This document shows positions 34,621-48,182 of a stretch of DNA of 64,000 bases, piece by piece (positions within the stretch are counted from its first letter, which is position 1; every line of letters starts with the position of its first letter). The notes beneath the pieces are model-generated. The model had not been told where the DNA came from. It saw only the letters and a list, made by a program, of their open reading frames with translations, and ran no database searches. Origin of the DNA: Enoplolaimus lenunculus (taxonomy: Eukaryota > Nematoda > Enoplea > Enoplida > Thoracostomopsidae); assembly GCA_030248215.1 (NCBI GenBank), contig JASANG010002029.1, forward strand, positions 1-64,000. Direction: 5' to 3'. Made by a program: the position numbers and the translations under genes.

Positions 34621-34624
34621 ACAA

Positions 34625-35627
34625 GTGATGGCCGGGCATCGGATATTTTTTATATCCGGAAATCCGGCAATTCTTGCCGGATATTTTTCCGGATATCCGG
34701 AATTGAATTTTCTATTTCGGATATCCGAAACTCGAGTTTGCGTTTTTTGGGTTTCCGAATCTCGATTTTTGTTTTGTCAAGCAGTTGTTTTAACTTGTTG
34801 CTCTAAGGGAAGTACCCTGACCCACAAAAAATTTCTTGATGGAAAAAATTGTAAGGTAGGGACCTTAATGTTTGATTACCAAAAAATTCTGACATACACT
34901 AGGCTTAAACATTAGACTAATTTTGTTGCTTGGACATAGGCTAAGCTTTGTTTTAGACTTGTGTTTACTACGTTGAGGAGGCTTCAACTGACGAATATGT
35001 TTTGGTTTTACATTTTTAAAGTAATATTGGTCCAATTCTTCAGGACCCACTCTAGTCTTAATATATCGGAACATAATGCCGTGAATTGCGCCATTTTTTG
35101 CGTTTGATGACTGGTTTAGCGCATCTGAATGTAGGCGGAAACGTTTTCTGTAACAAACAAATTTTTTGAATCAACTTTGTGCTTTTTTCTCTCAGGCGAG
35201 GCTGTCGCCCCAACTGCCACACTAAACTGTTCATTATTGAGACAACTAGAATAGCTGATACTGTACTTTTGGACTATTTTGATGTATTAGAAGAAAGCCG
35301 CTTTCGTGGTAGGTTTGAATTCAAAAGTTTTAAAATGACGCCCAGTACTTATGTAATCTCGCGACGCAACTTGGTATATGTATATAAAAGTACTAAGTAG
35401 ATTTTATTTCTTGCAAAGGTAATAAATTTTGTACTTGTCGGTGCGTATTCCGTGCAAATTTTTTCACTGGGCTAATTTTGAGATAATTTAAAAATACTAA
35501 GTCATGCCGATAAATATCAAGCTAAATTGAAGTATTTCTTTTTCGAATCCATATACACGTTTTATTTCGGATACATATCCGGATATTTTTCATATCCATG
35601 ATATCCGGATATCCGATGCCCATCTAT
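34625..35627. mobile_element. About 1-kb transposon with ATATCCGGATATC-rich ends
   Basis: Left end GGGCATCGGATATTTTTTAT followed by ATCCGG repeats; inward right end GATGGGCATCGGATATCCGG. A 73-codon frame (35179-35400) lies inside but resembles no transposase. hAT-like by the GATGGGCA type of end. Exact borders and target duplication are uncertain. Confidence 0.6.
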
Positions 35628-35825
35628 AGCTTTTACGCTGTTCATCACATATTCGTAGCATTAATATTGACTAGCGCGAAATTAAGTTACGCATGTTAAC
35701 TGTTCCAAGCATAAGTCTAAGCTTCCAAGTATCTAAGTCCCCTATTTTCTGAGTGAACAGGCCCCTACAATAATCATGAGCATTTAATTTAATAAAATTT
35801 GAGGGTAACTTCGCAGATTATGCAA

Positions 35826-36018
35826 TCCACATGTGGTGCAAAGGTACTATTCATGCAGTACATTAAAATCTGGTGTCACTAAAAAATTCGTGAATTATGA
35901 CCCACCAAATCTGATGCACAAATTATATACAGCAAAATGTGATATGTATTCACCGAGAGTGAAGTATTCGAAGGAAGCACCCAAGCCATGGCCTTTCACG
36001 AGAGTTCAAAATCAACAG
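35826..36018 (+). CDS. Possible isolated coding exon (weak)
   Basis: Between a CTTCGCAG acceptor (about 35815) and a donor-like TTG|GTAAAT (about 36018) the frame stays open and reads with protein-like composition, including YDPPNLMHKLYTAKCDMYSP and EAPKPWPF. No family recognised and no partner exon identified; it might belong upstream of the giant exon at 38596. Listed because nothing else in the 28-38 kb spacer looks as coding-like. Confidence 0.22.
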
Positions 36019-37954
36019 TTGGTAAATTGCGTTTGGCTTCTCGTTCGGTTCGCTCGCCAGCTGATTTCACTATTTTATTACATATCGCAGCCTCCTCGTC
36101 AGAATGTTCTGAATCTACCACTGTATACCAATACTATTGTAATATATGTTTCGCTCTATGCTTTATACTTCTCATGATGCGTATTGTGGTACACATATCC
36201 GTCTAATTTTAGATTTTAGACACGAACAATGAATGAAAAATAATTCTAAATATGAATAGTTCTAAAATCTATTATCAACAGTATAGGCGTATATCAATGC
36301 CTGAACAACATAAAATGGTATAAATGAATCGCAAAAGATTTCATTACCGTTATAAAGAATACTTATATCTTTTGTTCGATAAAAGTACTTAATTTTCGTT
36401 GAAAAAAAATTAAGATAAAACGTTGTTAAAAATTTATCACAGATCTAGATATTTTTTCGCCGAATATATCAAATTTATTGTCTCGCGTGTGAATTTTTGC
36501 GTTTTTCACCCTTCACAAGATCCGTGTTTTGTCGGCGGCGACCTTGCTGCATATTACGTACATTTAATATCTCACATTTGCCTATCGTTAATTATGGTGA
36601 TTTTTGACGGAAATGGATTAATTTTGGGCTCCAAATTGCCTGTTGCCACAATGGTGATCCCAACTGTTATATTATGGTTTGCTTCGATTCAGGTACTTTA
36701 TTTAAAAAACCTTTGGTCAATTTTTGTGCATTGTCTTGACCAGGATTTCTTCAGAACGCGAGAACACGAAGAGATCGGGATGATCATGGGGGCGATAGCC
36801 AGAGATGGAAATTGGTCAAAATATGCGTGACCCATGACCCACAGTTATACATGGATATAGTTACCACATATTCATGTGACACATGATCCCAGTTACCATT
36901 TGAAATTTGTTTCAGCTACAACAGACAAATCCACCATCGAGTTAGAATAGTAAATAGCGACACAGGCAAGCAACGGCAACCGCAGAAAGCCAGAAAATCC
37001 TTATGATATGTAATAGATTAAGCAGTCAGCCATTATATAACCGAATCGTATCAAATTCACATGTTAAAAATGTGTAATACTATGTGACGCTGCATTGTGG
37101 TGTCTGATATTCGTTTCCGTTTAATAAAGAACTACCAGAAATTCGGTTCTCTCATATTCAAAATTAATTTAATTATAGACCACGTTGTCGCAATTTTTCA
37201 TTACAGTTACGTTGCAATAGTTCGATATGAAGTAAAAATTATGAAATTTTTTCAAAATCTTAAAAATTTTGGCTCAAGTTGCAATAAAGTCCGTCTCACT
37301 GTCCCGGGACCGCAATATACCGGGAGTACTTGCAATGCCAAATATTAAATGATATACGCAATGTACAGATGTATGTATATACATAACATTGCATATATAA
37401 TATTACATATATCCTGAGTATGCGGTGTTGTAGGGCACTTCTTTTTGCTTTTCATTCAGGGTGGGTGCCGCCCACTGACCCCCTGTATTAAGAAACGCTA
37501 AGCAGAGTAGGGTTTACCACATCGTAATCCTTTGCACTAAGGGTTTTCATACTAGAACGTCAAAAATACAGGTGGAAAGTACATCGTTACAAATTATAAG
37601 TGTTCCAATAATGGATTGCTTAGTTTAGGGGATATGGCCCCCATCCTGCTTAGGGTCCTCTAAACTGCGGGGGAGGTCGGGGAGCGCGTTATCCCACTGA
37701 GAAGCCAATTATAGAAAATTTATCTATATGGGGATTTTTTCTTTTAGGGTAAAAGTAAAAAAAAACTGCCTATATATGTGTATCATGATTTTTGAATTGT
37801 GAAACATTGCGTTTGTTATTTAAAAGTTTGCGTCAATGTTTAGAATAGGGAGCTAAAAGTAGTATAAGCTATTACTGAAGTTAAGCCTAAGCTTAAGCGT
37901 AATGATAAGACTATACCTAAGTCTATACATGTCACACTTTTTACCGCTTTCCAA

Positions 37955-38490
37955 ACTCTCCCCACTGTTCCAACTGTCCCATCAGTCTCCAGTGTCTCAA
38001 CTGCTCCCGCTGTGCCAACTGTCCCAACTGTCTTTTTAATGTCCCGCTGTCGCAACTGTCCTACCAACGGTCCCAACTGTCCCTCTGTCCCAATTGCTCC
38101 GCTGTCCCAACTATCGTACTGTCCCATCCTTCCCAACTGTTCTCACTGTCGCAACTGTACCCACTGTGCTAACTGTCCTACTGTCCCGCCGTCCCAACTG
38201 TCATCAGCGTCCCAACTGTCCAACTATCCCCACGGTCCCAGCTGTCCTGCTGTCCCCACTATCCCAACTGTCCTGCTGTCCCAACTGTCCCCGCTGTCCT
38301 ATATGTCCCAACTGTCCCCACTGTCCCAAATGCCCCGCTGTCTTAACCGTCTCAACTGTCCATACTGTCCCAACTGTCCCCACTGTCCAACTATCCTAGC
38401 TGTGCTAACTGCCCCCACTGTCTAACTGTCCCGCTGTGTAAACTGTCCCAACTGTCCCCACTATCCCAACTGTCCAATCGGCTTATATAT
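37955..38490. repeat. CCCAACTGTC minisatellite
   Basis: About 50 degenerate units of 9-12 bases (CCCAACTGTC, CCCACTGTC, CCGCTGTC) with strong strand asymmetry, pyrimidine-rich on the plus strand. It ends about 105 bases before the acceptor of the giant exon. Frames through it read as Cys-Pro-Asn or Gly-Thr-Val repeats and are not genes. Confidence 0.92.
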
Positions 38491-38595
38491 TAATTCATAA
38501 ATCTAGAAATGATTTCACCTTCCAAAAAATAGTTTCAGCAACTTTAGGCTCGCTTCACCAAACGAGAGTAGTTGGGATTTAATAATTTGTTTCAG

Positions 38596-41500
38596 ATTGG
38601 CGTTAGTGACGATGTGTCATCAGTTGCCGAACGTAAACCATCTGATACCCGGCGACGTCCAAAAGAACGTGATTTCGATTGGTTTACTGGAGCGTCACAT
38701 GTCAACGTTTACGACACAGACCATTACCGTCTGGATAGCAGGTACAAGCATCCTAGACCGCAATCAGCCGCCGATTCTTTAAACACCAAAGGGGGTCTTT
38801 CAAACCGTCGAATCGAAGGGCCCCCTATAACGACGGCGAGCTACCCCGAACGAGCCGAGTTAGCGACAGAACAAATACTCCAGCGCCAGACGCACCCGAC
38901 CCAGAAACAATCTGCATACCCTACCGAGGAACGTACTACCCACATCGATGGGAATATTTTCGAAACCGAGGCGGGTTTCGATGGTACTCAATCGCGTTAC
39001 CGTCAGAAGCAATTTATCTTGATGACATCGACTCCAAAAATTACCGAGACACGTTTCGAAAACAGGCAAAATCCGGTGGTCCCACATCGGTTGGCAAATT
39101 CCGGTCCTTTCAGCGGCGGCGCAGTCCTAATTGGACCGATAAAGCCGCCAAGAGGAGTGGAAGCCATAACTCGCAGCGAAAAATCCGAAATAAATGGAGA
39201 CAAATCAGCAAAACTAAGAAAGCGACTAGTGACCGCCGGAAACAGCTGGATGGATCAAAACAACCCTCCTCTGCAAGCCGGAGGTATCGGCCCCGAAAAT
39301 ACTACGGTCAACCGAAATTTGCAGTTGCAATTCTACGCACGCGGCGGTGGAAATATTGCGCATGGCGAGCGATGGGAGCGAACGCAGGATCGACCGTTTG
39401 GCACCGATATTTTGTCGAGAAATGGTATCGTTGGATTATCCCGGCAGATCAGTTTCAATCAAGGTAGCGCCAAATCAAAAACCAAACTGATATCGGACTC
39501 AGAGAATAGCCAAAAAAGTCTCACCAACAGCACTTCGACTTTGGTTGCCAGAAGACCTGATCTTGTACGAACAGATGAATCGTGGGCAGAGCAAACAGGT
39601 TCACTGCCAGAATCGTTTTCAGCCAAAAAATGGGACCAAAATTTCGCTAGCGAAAGACACGAAAAACGACGCGAAGAAATCAGCGCGCGAGACCTGGGAT
39701 TTTTAGTTGAAAAGCCATCGAAACATTCACAATTCAGCCGACAAAGATCGTTTCCAGTGGGTTCAAACACAAATAGACGTGAAGAATTATGGCGACCGGC
39801 TCACAATGCAGGTGTCGTGGTCAAAGGTGGCCCTCTAAGACATCGAGAAATGCCTAATACGAGGCGCAACCCTCGGTTTCAGCAAAGACAATTGTCCAGA
39901 TCAGTGGAAAATCAAGGGACGGAAGCTCACCAACGATTTCCACCAGCACCGTTCCACGAAGGCTTCCACGGTAGAAAACTAGATTTTAGCAGACAAAGTT
40001 TTAATTCCGATTTAGCTCAACTGCCAAATTTACAGTCCGTCCCAGTGAACGAAGAGTTCCATGGTAGGGAAGCAGATTTAAGCGGACGGAATTTTAATTC
40101 TAATTTTGAACAACTGCCGAAATTTCAACCTGTTCCGGCTGTTGCCGGCGACATATTTGTGCAACCACCATTACAAGATCAGCATCGCCATAATAAACCG
40201 TTTAATGACCGATTTAATTTGGTTAACCGAGGCGCAGACTGGGATGTGTCCCGATTTGACCCACAAGCCCCACTAATCAATCCTACTCACCGTGAGGTGG
40301 GGGTAAATTTTAATCCACGACAATCATTTCAGCCGATACGTCATGGCAGACCTGAGTTCGACCCTAGAACGGATCGAGAACCGTTATTATTTACAAACGA
40401 CGATCTTTATCGCAAGATGCCTTTTCCAACGCAAGACTTTAGACCCCAACGACTTGGCGCGGTCCATTCGGTTCATCCTGATTTTCGCCCGGCATTTGGT
40501 CGTCTCCGTGGTAACTTTAATATGGATCAAGGAGAAAAGTTTTCAGCTAACGAAAAATTTAATTTAAACATACCGATTAGAAATTTCGGAGGTGATGATA
40601 GTTCAGTTGACGACAAAATTCGGACGCATAATTCAAGGGTAATAAACAATCATCATGAGGGTCCCACGATTTTTCAAATTGGGGAACACCATGGGTCGCG
40701 AGTCCGGCCTGATCCGAGACAGATTCATTCTGGTAAAGAGATGCATGCTGAGCAGTTTAGTAGACCGGATATATTTCCGGCAAGCCAAACGTTATTTCCG
40801 AACCATGAATTTACTAGGGGCAATGATGAACGCTTCCCACCGGTTGTTACGGATAATAATCACAGACCAAGGCCTCAACAAACGTTAGACTTAGCAAAGA
40901 TTGGAACGCCTCACAATTTTCAAGGTAACCCGATTACTGACGCTAGGGTTGTAAACCAGTTTCGTAGTATTTCGGGCGAGTCAAGCAATCGGTTACCGAA
41001 AACTAACCGCATTCCGTCAAACTTTATCCCTAATCATCAGCAAATTACAGCCTTTGGTCCACAAGCAAGCTTACCATTTAGCCAATCTCATAATTTCAAC
41101 GTTTCGGATCCGACTTTGAAGAACGGTCCGTTTAATCCGTTCCAGGTCCGCAATCGCGGAGAAGTGTTGAAACCTCAGCAACCAAAAATTTTTCCATCCC
41201 GTCCACACGATAACTCTAACAATTTGCCTCAATTTGGTTTAAATCACAAGTTCTCAGAGCAACCAGAAGAACCAAGTAAACCTAAAAACGTATTCAGTGG
41301 CCTTGATCTCAGCAAATTGAAATCGATCTCTTTACCCATTCGCAAAACGTCAAGTTCAAAACCTAACTCTGAACCAGGCGCGAATTTGAAAACCATCAGC
41401 ATCAACCAACGAACCGCTCCTGTACTCAAAACAAACGAACAAATTGGCCGATTTTCAAAAATTTCAATTGGTAAATTTAAAACCAGAGAAAACTCAAATA

Positions 41501-42471
41501 GCGATGAAAGTAGCGTTAGAAGTCATGCCAGCAGCGAACATAGTAAAAGTAGAGAAATCCCAATATTTATTAACCGACCAGCAAGCAAACTAAATCGCCA
41601 GGAACAAAAATTAATTTTTACACTTAAACCTACTGTGCCAGACTTCCCTGAGGGTCGTTCCGTATTTAGCGAATCAAACGTATCAAGTATTCCGCAACTG
41701 CAACAAACGGCAACACCGCTGGTCGTATTTCCTGACAACAGTCGAAGCTCTAGTCAAATTGGTCAAACATTCAGTCGATATAATTTGTCAAAGTTTGGAA
41801 TTGAACTCAACCTAAAGACAAGTATGCCCTTAGGACGGCTAACTACCCCATCCCATACCTCAAGGGTTACAAATCGACATCCGCTTCAGAACTTGGCCAT
41901 TCATACGGTAAATTCGCGTATACCAGATCCTTCGTCAGAGTTAACAACAACACCAGATGTTTCAGACCTGAGTATTACGCCTAATTTAACCAAAAATCTC
42001 AAACACAACCTTGATAAAGAATCAAATTACAATTCTAGGTTTACTGAACACAACAGCAACTCTAAAATTCCCATGGTCGTGACGGATAATTTACAGTCAT
42101 CATCATTTAGTCGACCAGGTAAAATTAGTCAAATTTCAGCAGAATCATCAAATAAAAGCACTAACGTAATATTCGACGCAGATCTGGCAAAACGTTATGG
42201 TATAAATCCTACACACTCGTTGTTTGAAATTGCTACAGTTCATAGCCCGAAAATTTATATTTCGCAGAACTCTAAAAAGTCTTTATCAGCAGAGCCAAAT
42301 GAAATTTTGTCAAGCAAAATTGGTGTCAAGCAAGCAAGTACTGACTACGACACCAAGGAATGGCCTGATTTTGATTCAAGTAAACACCTTTTGAAACCAG
42401 AACCGGCAGCAACTGTGATCATCGACGATGAAGACCAAACAGATAAGCACAGATTAGCAACCACAACAACG

Positions 42472-42540
<69 letters not shown>

Positions 42541-43608
42541 GAGCAATTTGCTACATCAACAACGGCAACTACAACAAATCAACTGGAATCAATATTGCTT
42601 GCAGAAACAACAACGGCGACAACAACAACAATAACAACAACAACGACAATAACAACAACAAACACAACAACAACGACAACAACGACAATAACAACAGGGA
42701 CAACAACACCAACAACTGTTGTCCCAGGATCAATCCGAAATTTAAAACAAGTATTCGGTAAAAAATTAGGCCCCATGATGCAACTGGACAATATAGCAGG
42801 GGCGACACCGAAACTACCTGAAGCGACGTTTAATTCTCGATTAAAACTTCGCAAAGCGTTCGCTGCGCACTCAGGTATATCCTCCATAGCACCGCAACAG
42901 CACCAGGAATCTGAACAAACCACAGCAATTATTGCTCCGTATCGCGCTGGTCGACTCGAAATTCAAAATTTATCCCGTTCACCAAGCGTAGCTTTAACGT
43001 CGTTGTCAGACAAACCCTTCAAGCAGTCGGACAATCACAATAACAGTAACAACAACAGCAATAGTAATAACAATCATAACAAAAGTATTAATGATAATAA
43101 GAATAAAACTGATCATAATAACGATCCCACCACAGACAGCAAACAATTCCCTCATTTGAGACCGCTAACGTTTCCAGCAATTGTTGACAGAGTGTCACGT
43201 CGCGTTAATAATCACTCGGAAATCGTCGCGTTCCCACCGCGTGGAATGTTTCATTTTACTCCGCCGAAATTTCGTCGTTACGATTTGAAGCCCCGTACAG
43301 CAACGCATCGGTCGTCTTTATCGCCTGCAAAAGCTCAAAATCGACGTCGTATCGAACTCAAACAACACAAATTGATCCCAACGAACGCTGATTTGCTCAA
43401 TGTTGCGCTACGAAATGTTAAACGTCAAGGCGAAACACTCGCTAAAACCATGGTTGCGCCAACAGTTAAGTACGCTGCCGTTCAAAAAGAAACTAACAAA
43501 GAAACAGCGCAAGAGCTTGATGATAATATTTCAAAACGAATCAAAATTGCGAAACGTCGTAGAATTGGTTTACCTGCGTTTAATGCAGGCACTGTGTTTA
43601 AAAACTGA
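38596..43608 (+). CDS. Giant cysteine-free disordered exon (1,670 codons), unknown protein
   Basis: Last (5-kb) exon of an unrecognised gene. It starts after a TTTCAG acceptor at 38595, in phase 0, and runs uninterrupted to TGA. No early in-frame ATG exists, so at least one upstream exon (possibly a signal-peptide exon, as in the 48- and 52-kb genes) is needed; I could not place it. I see no cysteine. Composition is Asn/Ser/Arg/Phe/Pro/His-rich with no recognisable fold. An internal repeat sits at about residues 450-515 (two copies of a roughly 33-residue unit containing EFHGRe, NFNS and QLPxxQxVP). A run of about 28 Thr encoded by ACA/ACG (42462-42540) is followed by more Thr-rich stretches to about 42720, then an Asn/Ser homopolymer region and a basic C-terminus with RR/KRRR clusters. 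Could be a secreted matrix, silk-like or mucin-like protein, or a nuclear disordered protein. Coding status is secure, function unknown. Confidence 0.85.
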
Positions 43609-44650
43609 CCGCAATGGCACGTGTTAGCGATCAGCGCCTGCCCACTATACGCCTAACTGTCAGTCTAAACGTTAGCCCTAAGCCGTCTACCCCCAGTACG
43701 TAGACTCAATTATTAAAATGTAACGCGTAGGTAGCCCTCAGAATACTCTAGGTCGGGATAAATTGTAAATTTACAACCATAAGAGCAAAAACAAAAACAA
43801 AATGTTGACAAAATCAACGGCTGGAAAACATCAGTTTATTGAATTGCTTTAAATTATTTTAGTATCTCAATCGTATAAAGATCTATAAAACTAACAGAAA
43901 CCTGATTTTGAGTTACGGTCATTTATTTAATTGATTCATTATGCATGTTGCATTGCAATATATGCTAGTAAACTTAAACGATTATGATTTGGGAAATAAA
44001 ACATCAGCAGATTATTTTACGCCTAGTTAGTTATCATATCCAAATTTTTAACATAGTGAGGTTCGTGGGGCGTTTAGTTAAAAAATCAGATTTGAAACGT
44101 AAATGCAACTCCAAGCAAAGAGCGTTCTGTCAATTCTGCACTAACAACCTACGTGTTTTATAAACGGTAAAAGATAGGATGCAACCGGAGGTTGAAAAAC
44201 AGGAGCCGGAAGTCAATAAAACATGCCGAAGCCGGTGGTGAGGCGAAATTACGCAGCTAAAATGATGTTTAAATTGTTAGTTTCAGCAAACATCTGTAAT
44301 GTGTTATACAATTGTTTACTTTTACGTATATTTTTTTACGAAATCTCGGCAATTCTTTCCTCAAAATTGTGCCATGTTAAAATGCATCACATTTCAAATG
44401 CAAATTTTGACGCTGCGATTGTACTTCTTCTACCGAAACTGTATTTGCACTGTCCACTTTATTTTGCGGCCGTGCCGTAAAAATAGAAATAGTCAATTCA
44501 CCATCTCAGCAAACGCAAACTGCTCAGACTGTAAATTGAAAACGAAAAAATTAGAGTAAGTAGTTTATGGGAATTTCAAAATTTAGCCAAAAGGCAATTG
44601 AATTTCAAAGGTCAACTTAAATTACTACTCGATCTTTTAACACGCGTTCG

Positions 44651-44802
44651 GGCCTATGTATATATAACAGGACCAGAACAGTAGTATAAGCATATTCCTA
44701 AGCCTAAGCCTAAGCCTAAGCAAAAAACGTTAGTCTAAAGCTTAAGCTGACTCTATTACACCACCACAGGAAAACGTTCCGTCCCTGTTCTATACATGGA
44801 CC
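44651..44802 (-). mobile_element. TTAGGC-carrying inverted-repeat transposon, copy E
   Basis: 152-bp copy between the giant-exon gene and the secreted paralogs. Ends diverged (GGCCTATGTATATATAACAG; TTCTATACATGGACC) but alignable, with four perfect CCTAAG units. Confidence 0.82.
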
Positions 44803-46539
44803 CTCTTAGAATAAGCGTCTAGATAGATCGTAATATTCAATGAAACTGTAAATACCTATGATTTGCATTCTCATGTATTCAACGAATATAATATTTGAAT
44901 AATACGTTCAAAAACACAAGCATTTATAATATCAACTTTGTTTGACTCAAATTATTAAAGGACCAGATGAAACTTTATACAAATTAAGTTACAACTGGTT
45001 TGATTCAAGGGTTCCATTAAAGCTCTTCGAACGAACGAATTTTTGACCTACCCAGCAGGTAATTCAAAAGCCCTTAAATACTTTTTTACTTGCTTTTCCA
45101 GAAATTTCGGGAGCGCATGTATATTGTAACCGTTTCAAAAAATTAATTCATGGCCAATTTACTGTTCGTCGAATGAGACGTTGGTTGAATGAGAGCACAC
45201 GCTTTTTCGCACTCGCCAACTTGGTCCCATAACTGATGCTTACTATTTTTAACAACTGTCTTTCGTAACAGTTGCATTATAAAATATTAAATGCTGCAGA
45301 CTCAGACAGCAAAACAAAATATTTTGAACGCGTCAGCGCGACATAAGTATATACGTATGCTTGTTTTTACTTGAATGTCAGCTAATTTGCGCCCACATTT
45401 CCTTTGACAAAATCATACTTTCACGCAAAATTTTGTCACTGCACAACAAATATTTTCTATTAAAAGTTGACAAAAATTTAAAAACTCCGAAACTTCACAA
45501 TAAAAAATGCACGTTACCTCCTAAAATGTAAATTTACTAGCAAAGTCGGTCGGAAGCTGTACGAAACTCACGCAACACAGTTTGAAGCCCGTATTTGTGA
45601 GGTATTTTTATTTTTAAATTTTTTTGACATTTTATATTTTGGTCAATGAAATTGATTCAGGGCATGGTTTAAGTACTCCAAATGTTAACTCGTCCAAACT
45701 GCAACTTGAGACAATAAGTGGTAGTTTGTTAATTTTGTAACCTTTTAGTTTTAGCTAAAAATACTGAAAATGACAATTGTTTTCAGTCCCATGATAAAGA
45801 ATACTAAAATTAAAATGAATTACTTTATAGACTTACTAGGTCATTTCTTGTTGTCTGCAACTGTGTGTTTGTGACCTGCTTAAAATATGTTCTCTTATTA
45901 TAGTTTGACGACTCCCAAAATTTGGAACCAAACTCAATAGTTGTTAAACGTATATTACGAACCGATGGGTCTACTTAGGTTACTTTTAGGGCCATCCTGG
46001 TTTCTGGTGGGTCTGTAAATGAGTAGGCTTACACTCTAGACTACTTGTTTTTTGCTTAGGCTTGACTGAAAAAAATTTCTTAACACTTGACCACATGGAA
46101 TAAATATATTACATTTTCCAATTAAAAAGACTGTAACAAAACGAGCTCTATCGTTTCGTGTAACCTGAAAACACTTCAAGAAACATTTTCGTCCAAAATT
46201 GCTTATTAATTCTTATGAAGCTTATTGCGGACAGTAGGACTATTTCTAGTTTAGCTTTGCCAAATGAATCGATGGTACCAGAATACTGCATGATGTTTTG
46301 AGCTTGCAGTTCTGACTTTAATGAAACAAATAATTCGACTGGGAAATACGTAGTTGTAGAAACTCTCGACCTCTGAACTTGCCTGTTTTCTCACTGGGTT
46401 CAGATATCTAATAAGCTGAGCGGTCGAGTTTACTTGAGTCGTTAAAAGAGCTTCGATTGCGATTCGTTTTGTTTTTCAACGCTTTACTAAGGAAAGTCTC
46501 TAATCAAATTAGTTTGTGTTCGGAATACTACTTGAATAG

Positions 46540-46992
46540 CAGGGTTCCAACCGGAATTTTATTTTGTGCAGATCGGAATCAGAATCGGAATTGAATTTGC
46601 TCGTCTGAATCGGAATTGAATTTGCTCGTCGGAACCGGAATCGGAACTGGAATCGGAATTATTAGATTTAAGTGTGTTATGATTTTGTTAATTTTTAGTC
46701 GTAAAAGACCAAAATAGATTTTATTTCACAGTTTACACAGTATTTTCTCAGTGAAAGTTTTCAGTGGCAAAGCATAATTCTCGAAATCACGTGGTTTTGC
46801 AATTCATTTTCGGCGTTTTTTAATTGTCTTAAATTAAGATGGAACATAAGTTTAAATATGAAATAATGTTGATGGAAAAAAACACGTCACCGAAAATATC
46901 GGAATTCTGGCGTCGGAATCACACACGAATCGGAATCGGAATGCAAATTTTGTCGGAATTTCAGCCGGAATCGGAATTCCGTTGGAACTCTG
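46540..46992. mobile_element. hAT-like miniature transposon (CGGAAT family)
   Basis: Ends CAGGGTTCCAACCGGAATTT and inward right CAGAGTTCCAACGGAATTCC, flanked by TTGAATAG and ATGAATAG (7 of 8 identical). Both termini consist of TCGGAATC-type repeats; the centre is AT-rich with no coding frame. Confidence 0.8.
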
Positions 46993-47108
46993 ATGAATAG
47001 CAATTATGCAATTATATATGTTGTCATAGAATGCTGTTATAAAATTCAATTATAAATAATACCAAGAGTGCATAACACAAGAGTGTGCAGTTTTTGGGGC
47101 TCCGCATG

Positions 47109-47310
47109 GTACAAAATGTACCACCGTGCGTTGCATTTTTGGCCGCCCCCCTTCTTGAGGGGGGGTTTACTATCACATTAATGCACTAAATTAAACCATA
47201 TGGAGAGCATGTTGTACACCGCATACATAAAGTGCAATGGTTCACACAGGTTGTACCCCCGTTTAAAAAAAGGTGGTAGGGAAAAAACGCAACGCGTGCC
47301 GGGTACATTC
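47109..47310. mobile_element. Miniature transposon with GTACC...GCGTTGC ends
   Basis: Left GTACCACCGTGCGTTGCATT; inward right GTACCCGGCACGCGTTGCGT. A G/C homopolymer block sits near each end. A one-sided relative (AATGCAACGTGTACCGGGTA) is at 9345-9367. Confidence 0.55.
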
Positions 47311-47427
47311 TTTTCTACACAGAATGCACTCTGTTGCATTCTTGTGTTGAAGTGTGCATCATCCACTTTTGATTATACCGTGTCCAAATCGATTGAGTAC
47401 GTCTTATCAAAAAACGTCAAGACATTT

Positions 47428-47802
47428 TTAAAGCGAAAAACTTGTCTTTATATGAAAAATTTTTGTTTCGTAGTCAAACTGGTGTGTAACGTTGGTTATA
47501 AAACTTTTCCAATTCTGGTCTGAAAACTGTTCAATGATGTGGCCTTTAGCAAACGAATATGCTTTAAAAAGCCGGCCGAAACTGCAGTTGTACTCTCGGT
47601 GCAGTAAACAGCAAGGTGCTTTTGGGCGAAAGTTAACGGAGTACAGCTTACTAATTGACCGCACAAATGTACTGTAAAGCAGAAACGCTAACTTCTCAGT
47701 TCGTTTGACGAAACACTCAAGTTCGTACTGAAGGAAAGGTGCTGAAAACAAAATAGCAACTCGTATCCGCGTTTCCGTTACGTAGACGCACTCTGCAAGC
47801 AT
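47428..47802 (-). CDS. Unrecognised 124-codon ORF (weak)
   Basis: Minus-strand ORF with ATG at 47802, mixed composition, four to five cysteines in the first two thirds, no signal peptide or known motif. TTTTGTTTTCAG at about 47750 could instead be an acceptor, so that only the part after it is coding. A shorter plus-strand frame overlaps it. No paralog or clear splice partner nearby. Confidence 0.2.
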   Translation of the reverse strand: MLAECVYVTETRIRVAILFSAPFLQYELECFVKRTEKLAFLLYSTFVRSISKLYSVNFRPKAPCCLLHREYNCSFGRLFKAYSFAKGHIIEQFSDQNWKSFITNVTHQFDYETKIFHIKTSFSL

Positions 47803-48182
47803 GATTTACGTCTGTCACACGACGCTGATAGTTATGACCGCAACTCTCTGTTTTCAAACAATTCTAGTTTACAAATTTGCAATGATTTTTTAAACAAACG
47901 CATTCTTCATGACAACATGTCTTTCTTTCATGATTGCCGGTAGCGAAAACAAGTCACCGGCCGAGCGCGGTGACGATAAAGATTTCACAACAACGAAACA
48001 TTTACAAAATGACAAAAAATATCACGTTAAGTCAGCTCTTCTGAATAAAAGTATTACAAGCCAAACTGTTGCAGAATTTACAGTGCTAATATTGTCACCT
48101 TACAGGTTCACACATAAAAATATGCATTAACGTATACATACTTTGTTTCAGATAAAACCAAAATCACAATTAATCTACTATA

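Larger units (their letters stand above)
43609..48180. other. Spacer between the giant exon and secreted paralog 1
   Basis: Possible poly(A) signal AATAAA near 43995 for the giant-exon gene. Transposons at 44651, 46540 and 47109, the doubtful minus ORF at 47428-47802, otherwise AT-rich. Confidence 0.5.

Noticed and set aside
38012-38425. Cys-Pro-Asn repeat frame
   Set aside because: Product of the minisatellite unit; alternative frames are equally open.
42569-42923. Minus-strand hydrophobic Leu/Val frames
   Set aside because: Antisense of the Thr-coding ACA tract in the giant exon.
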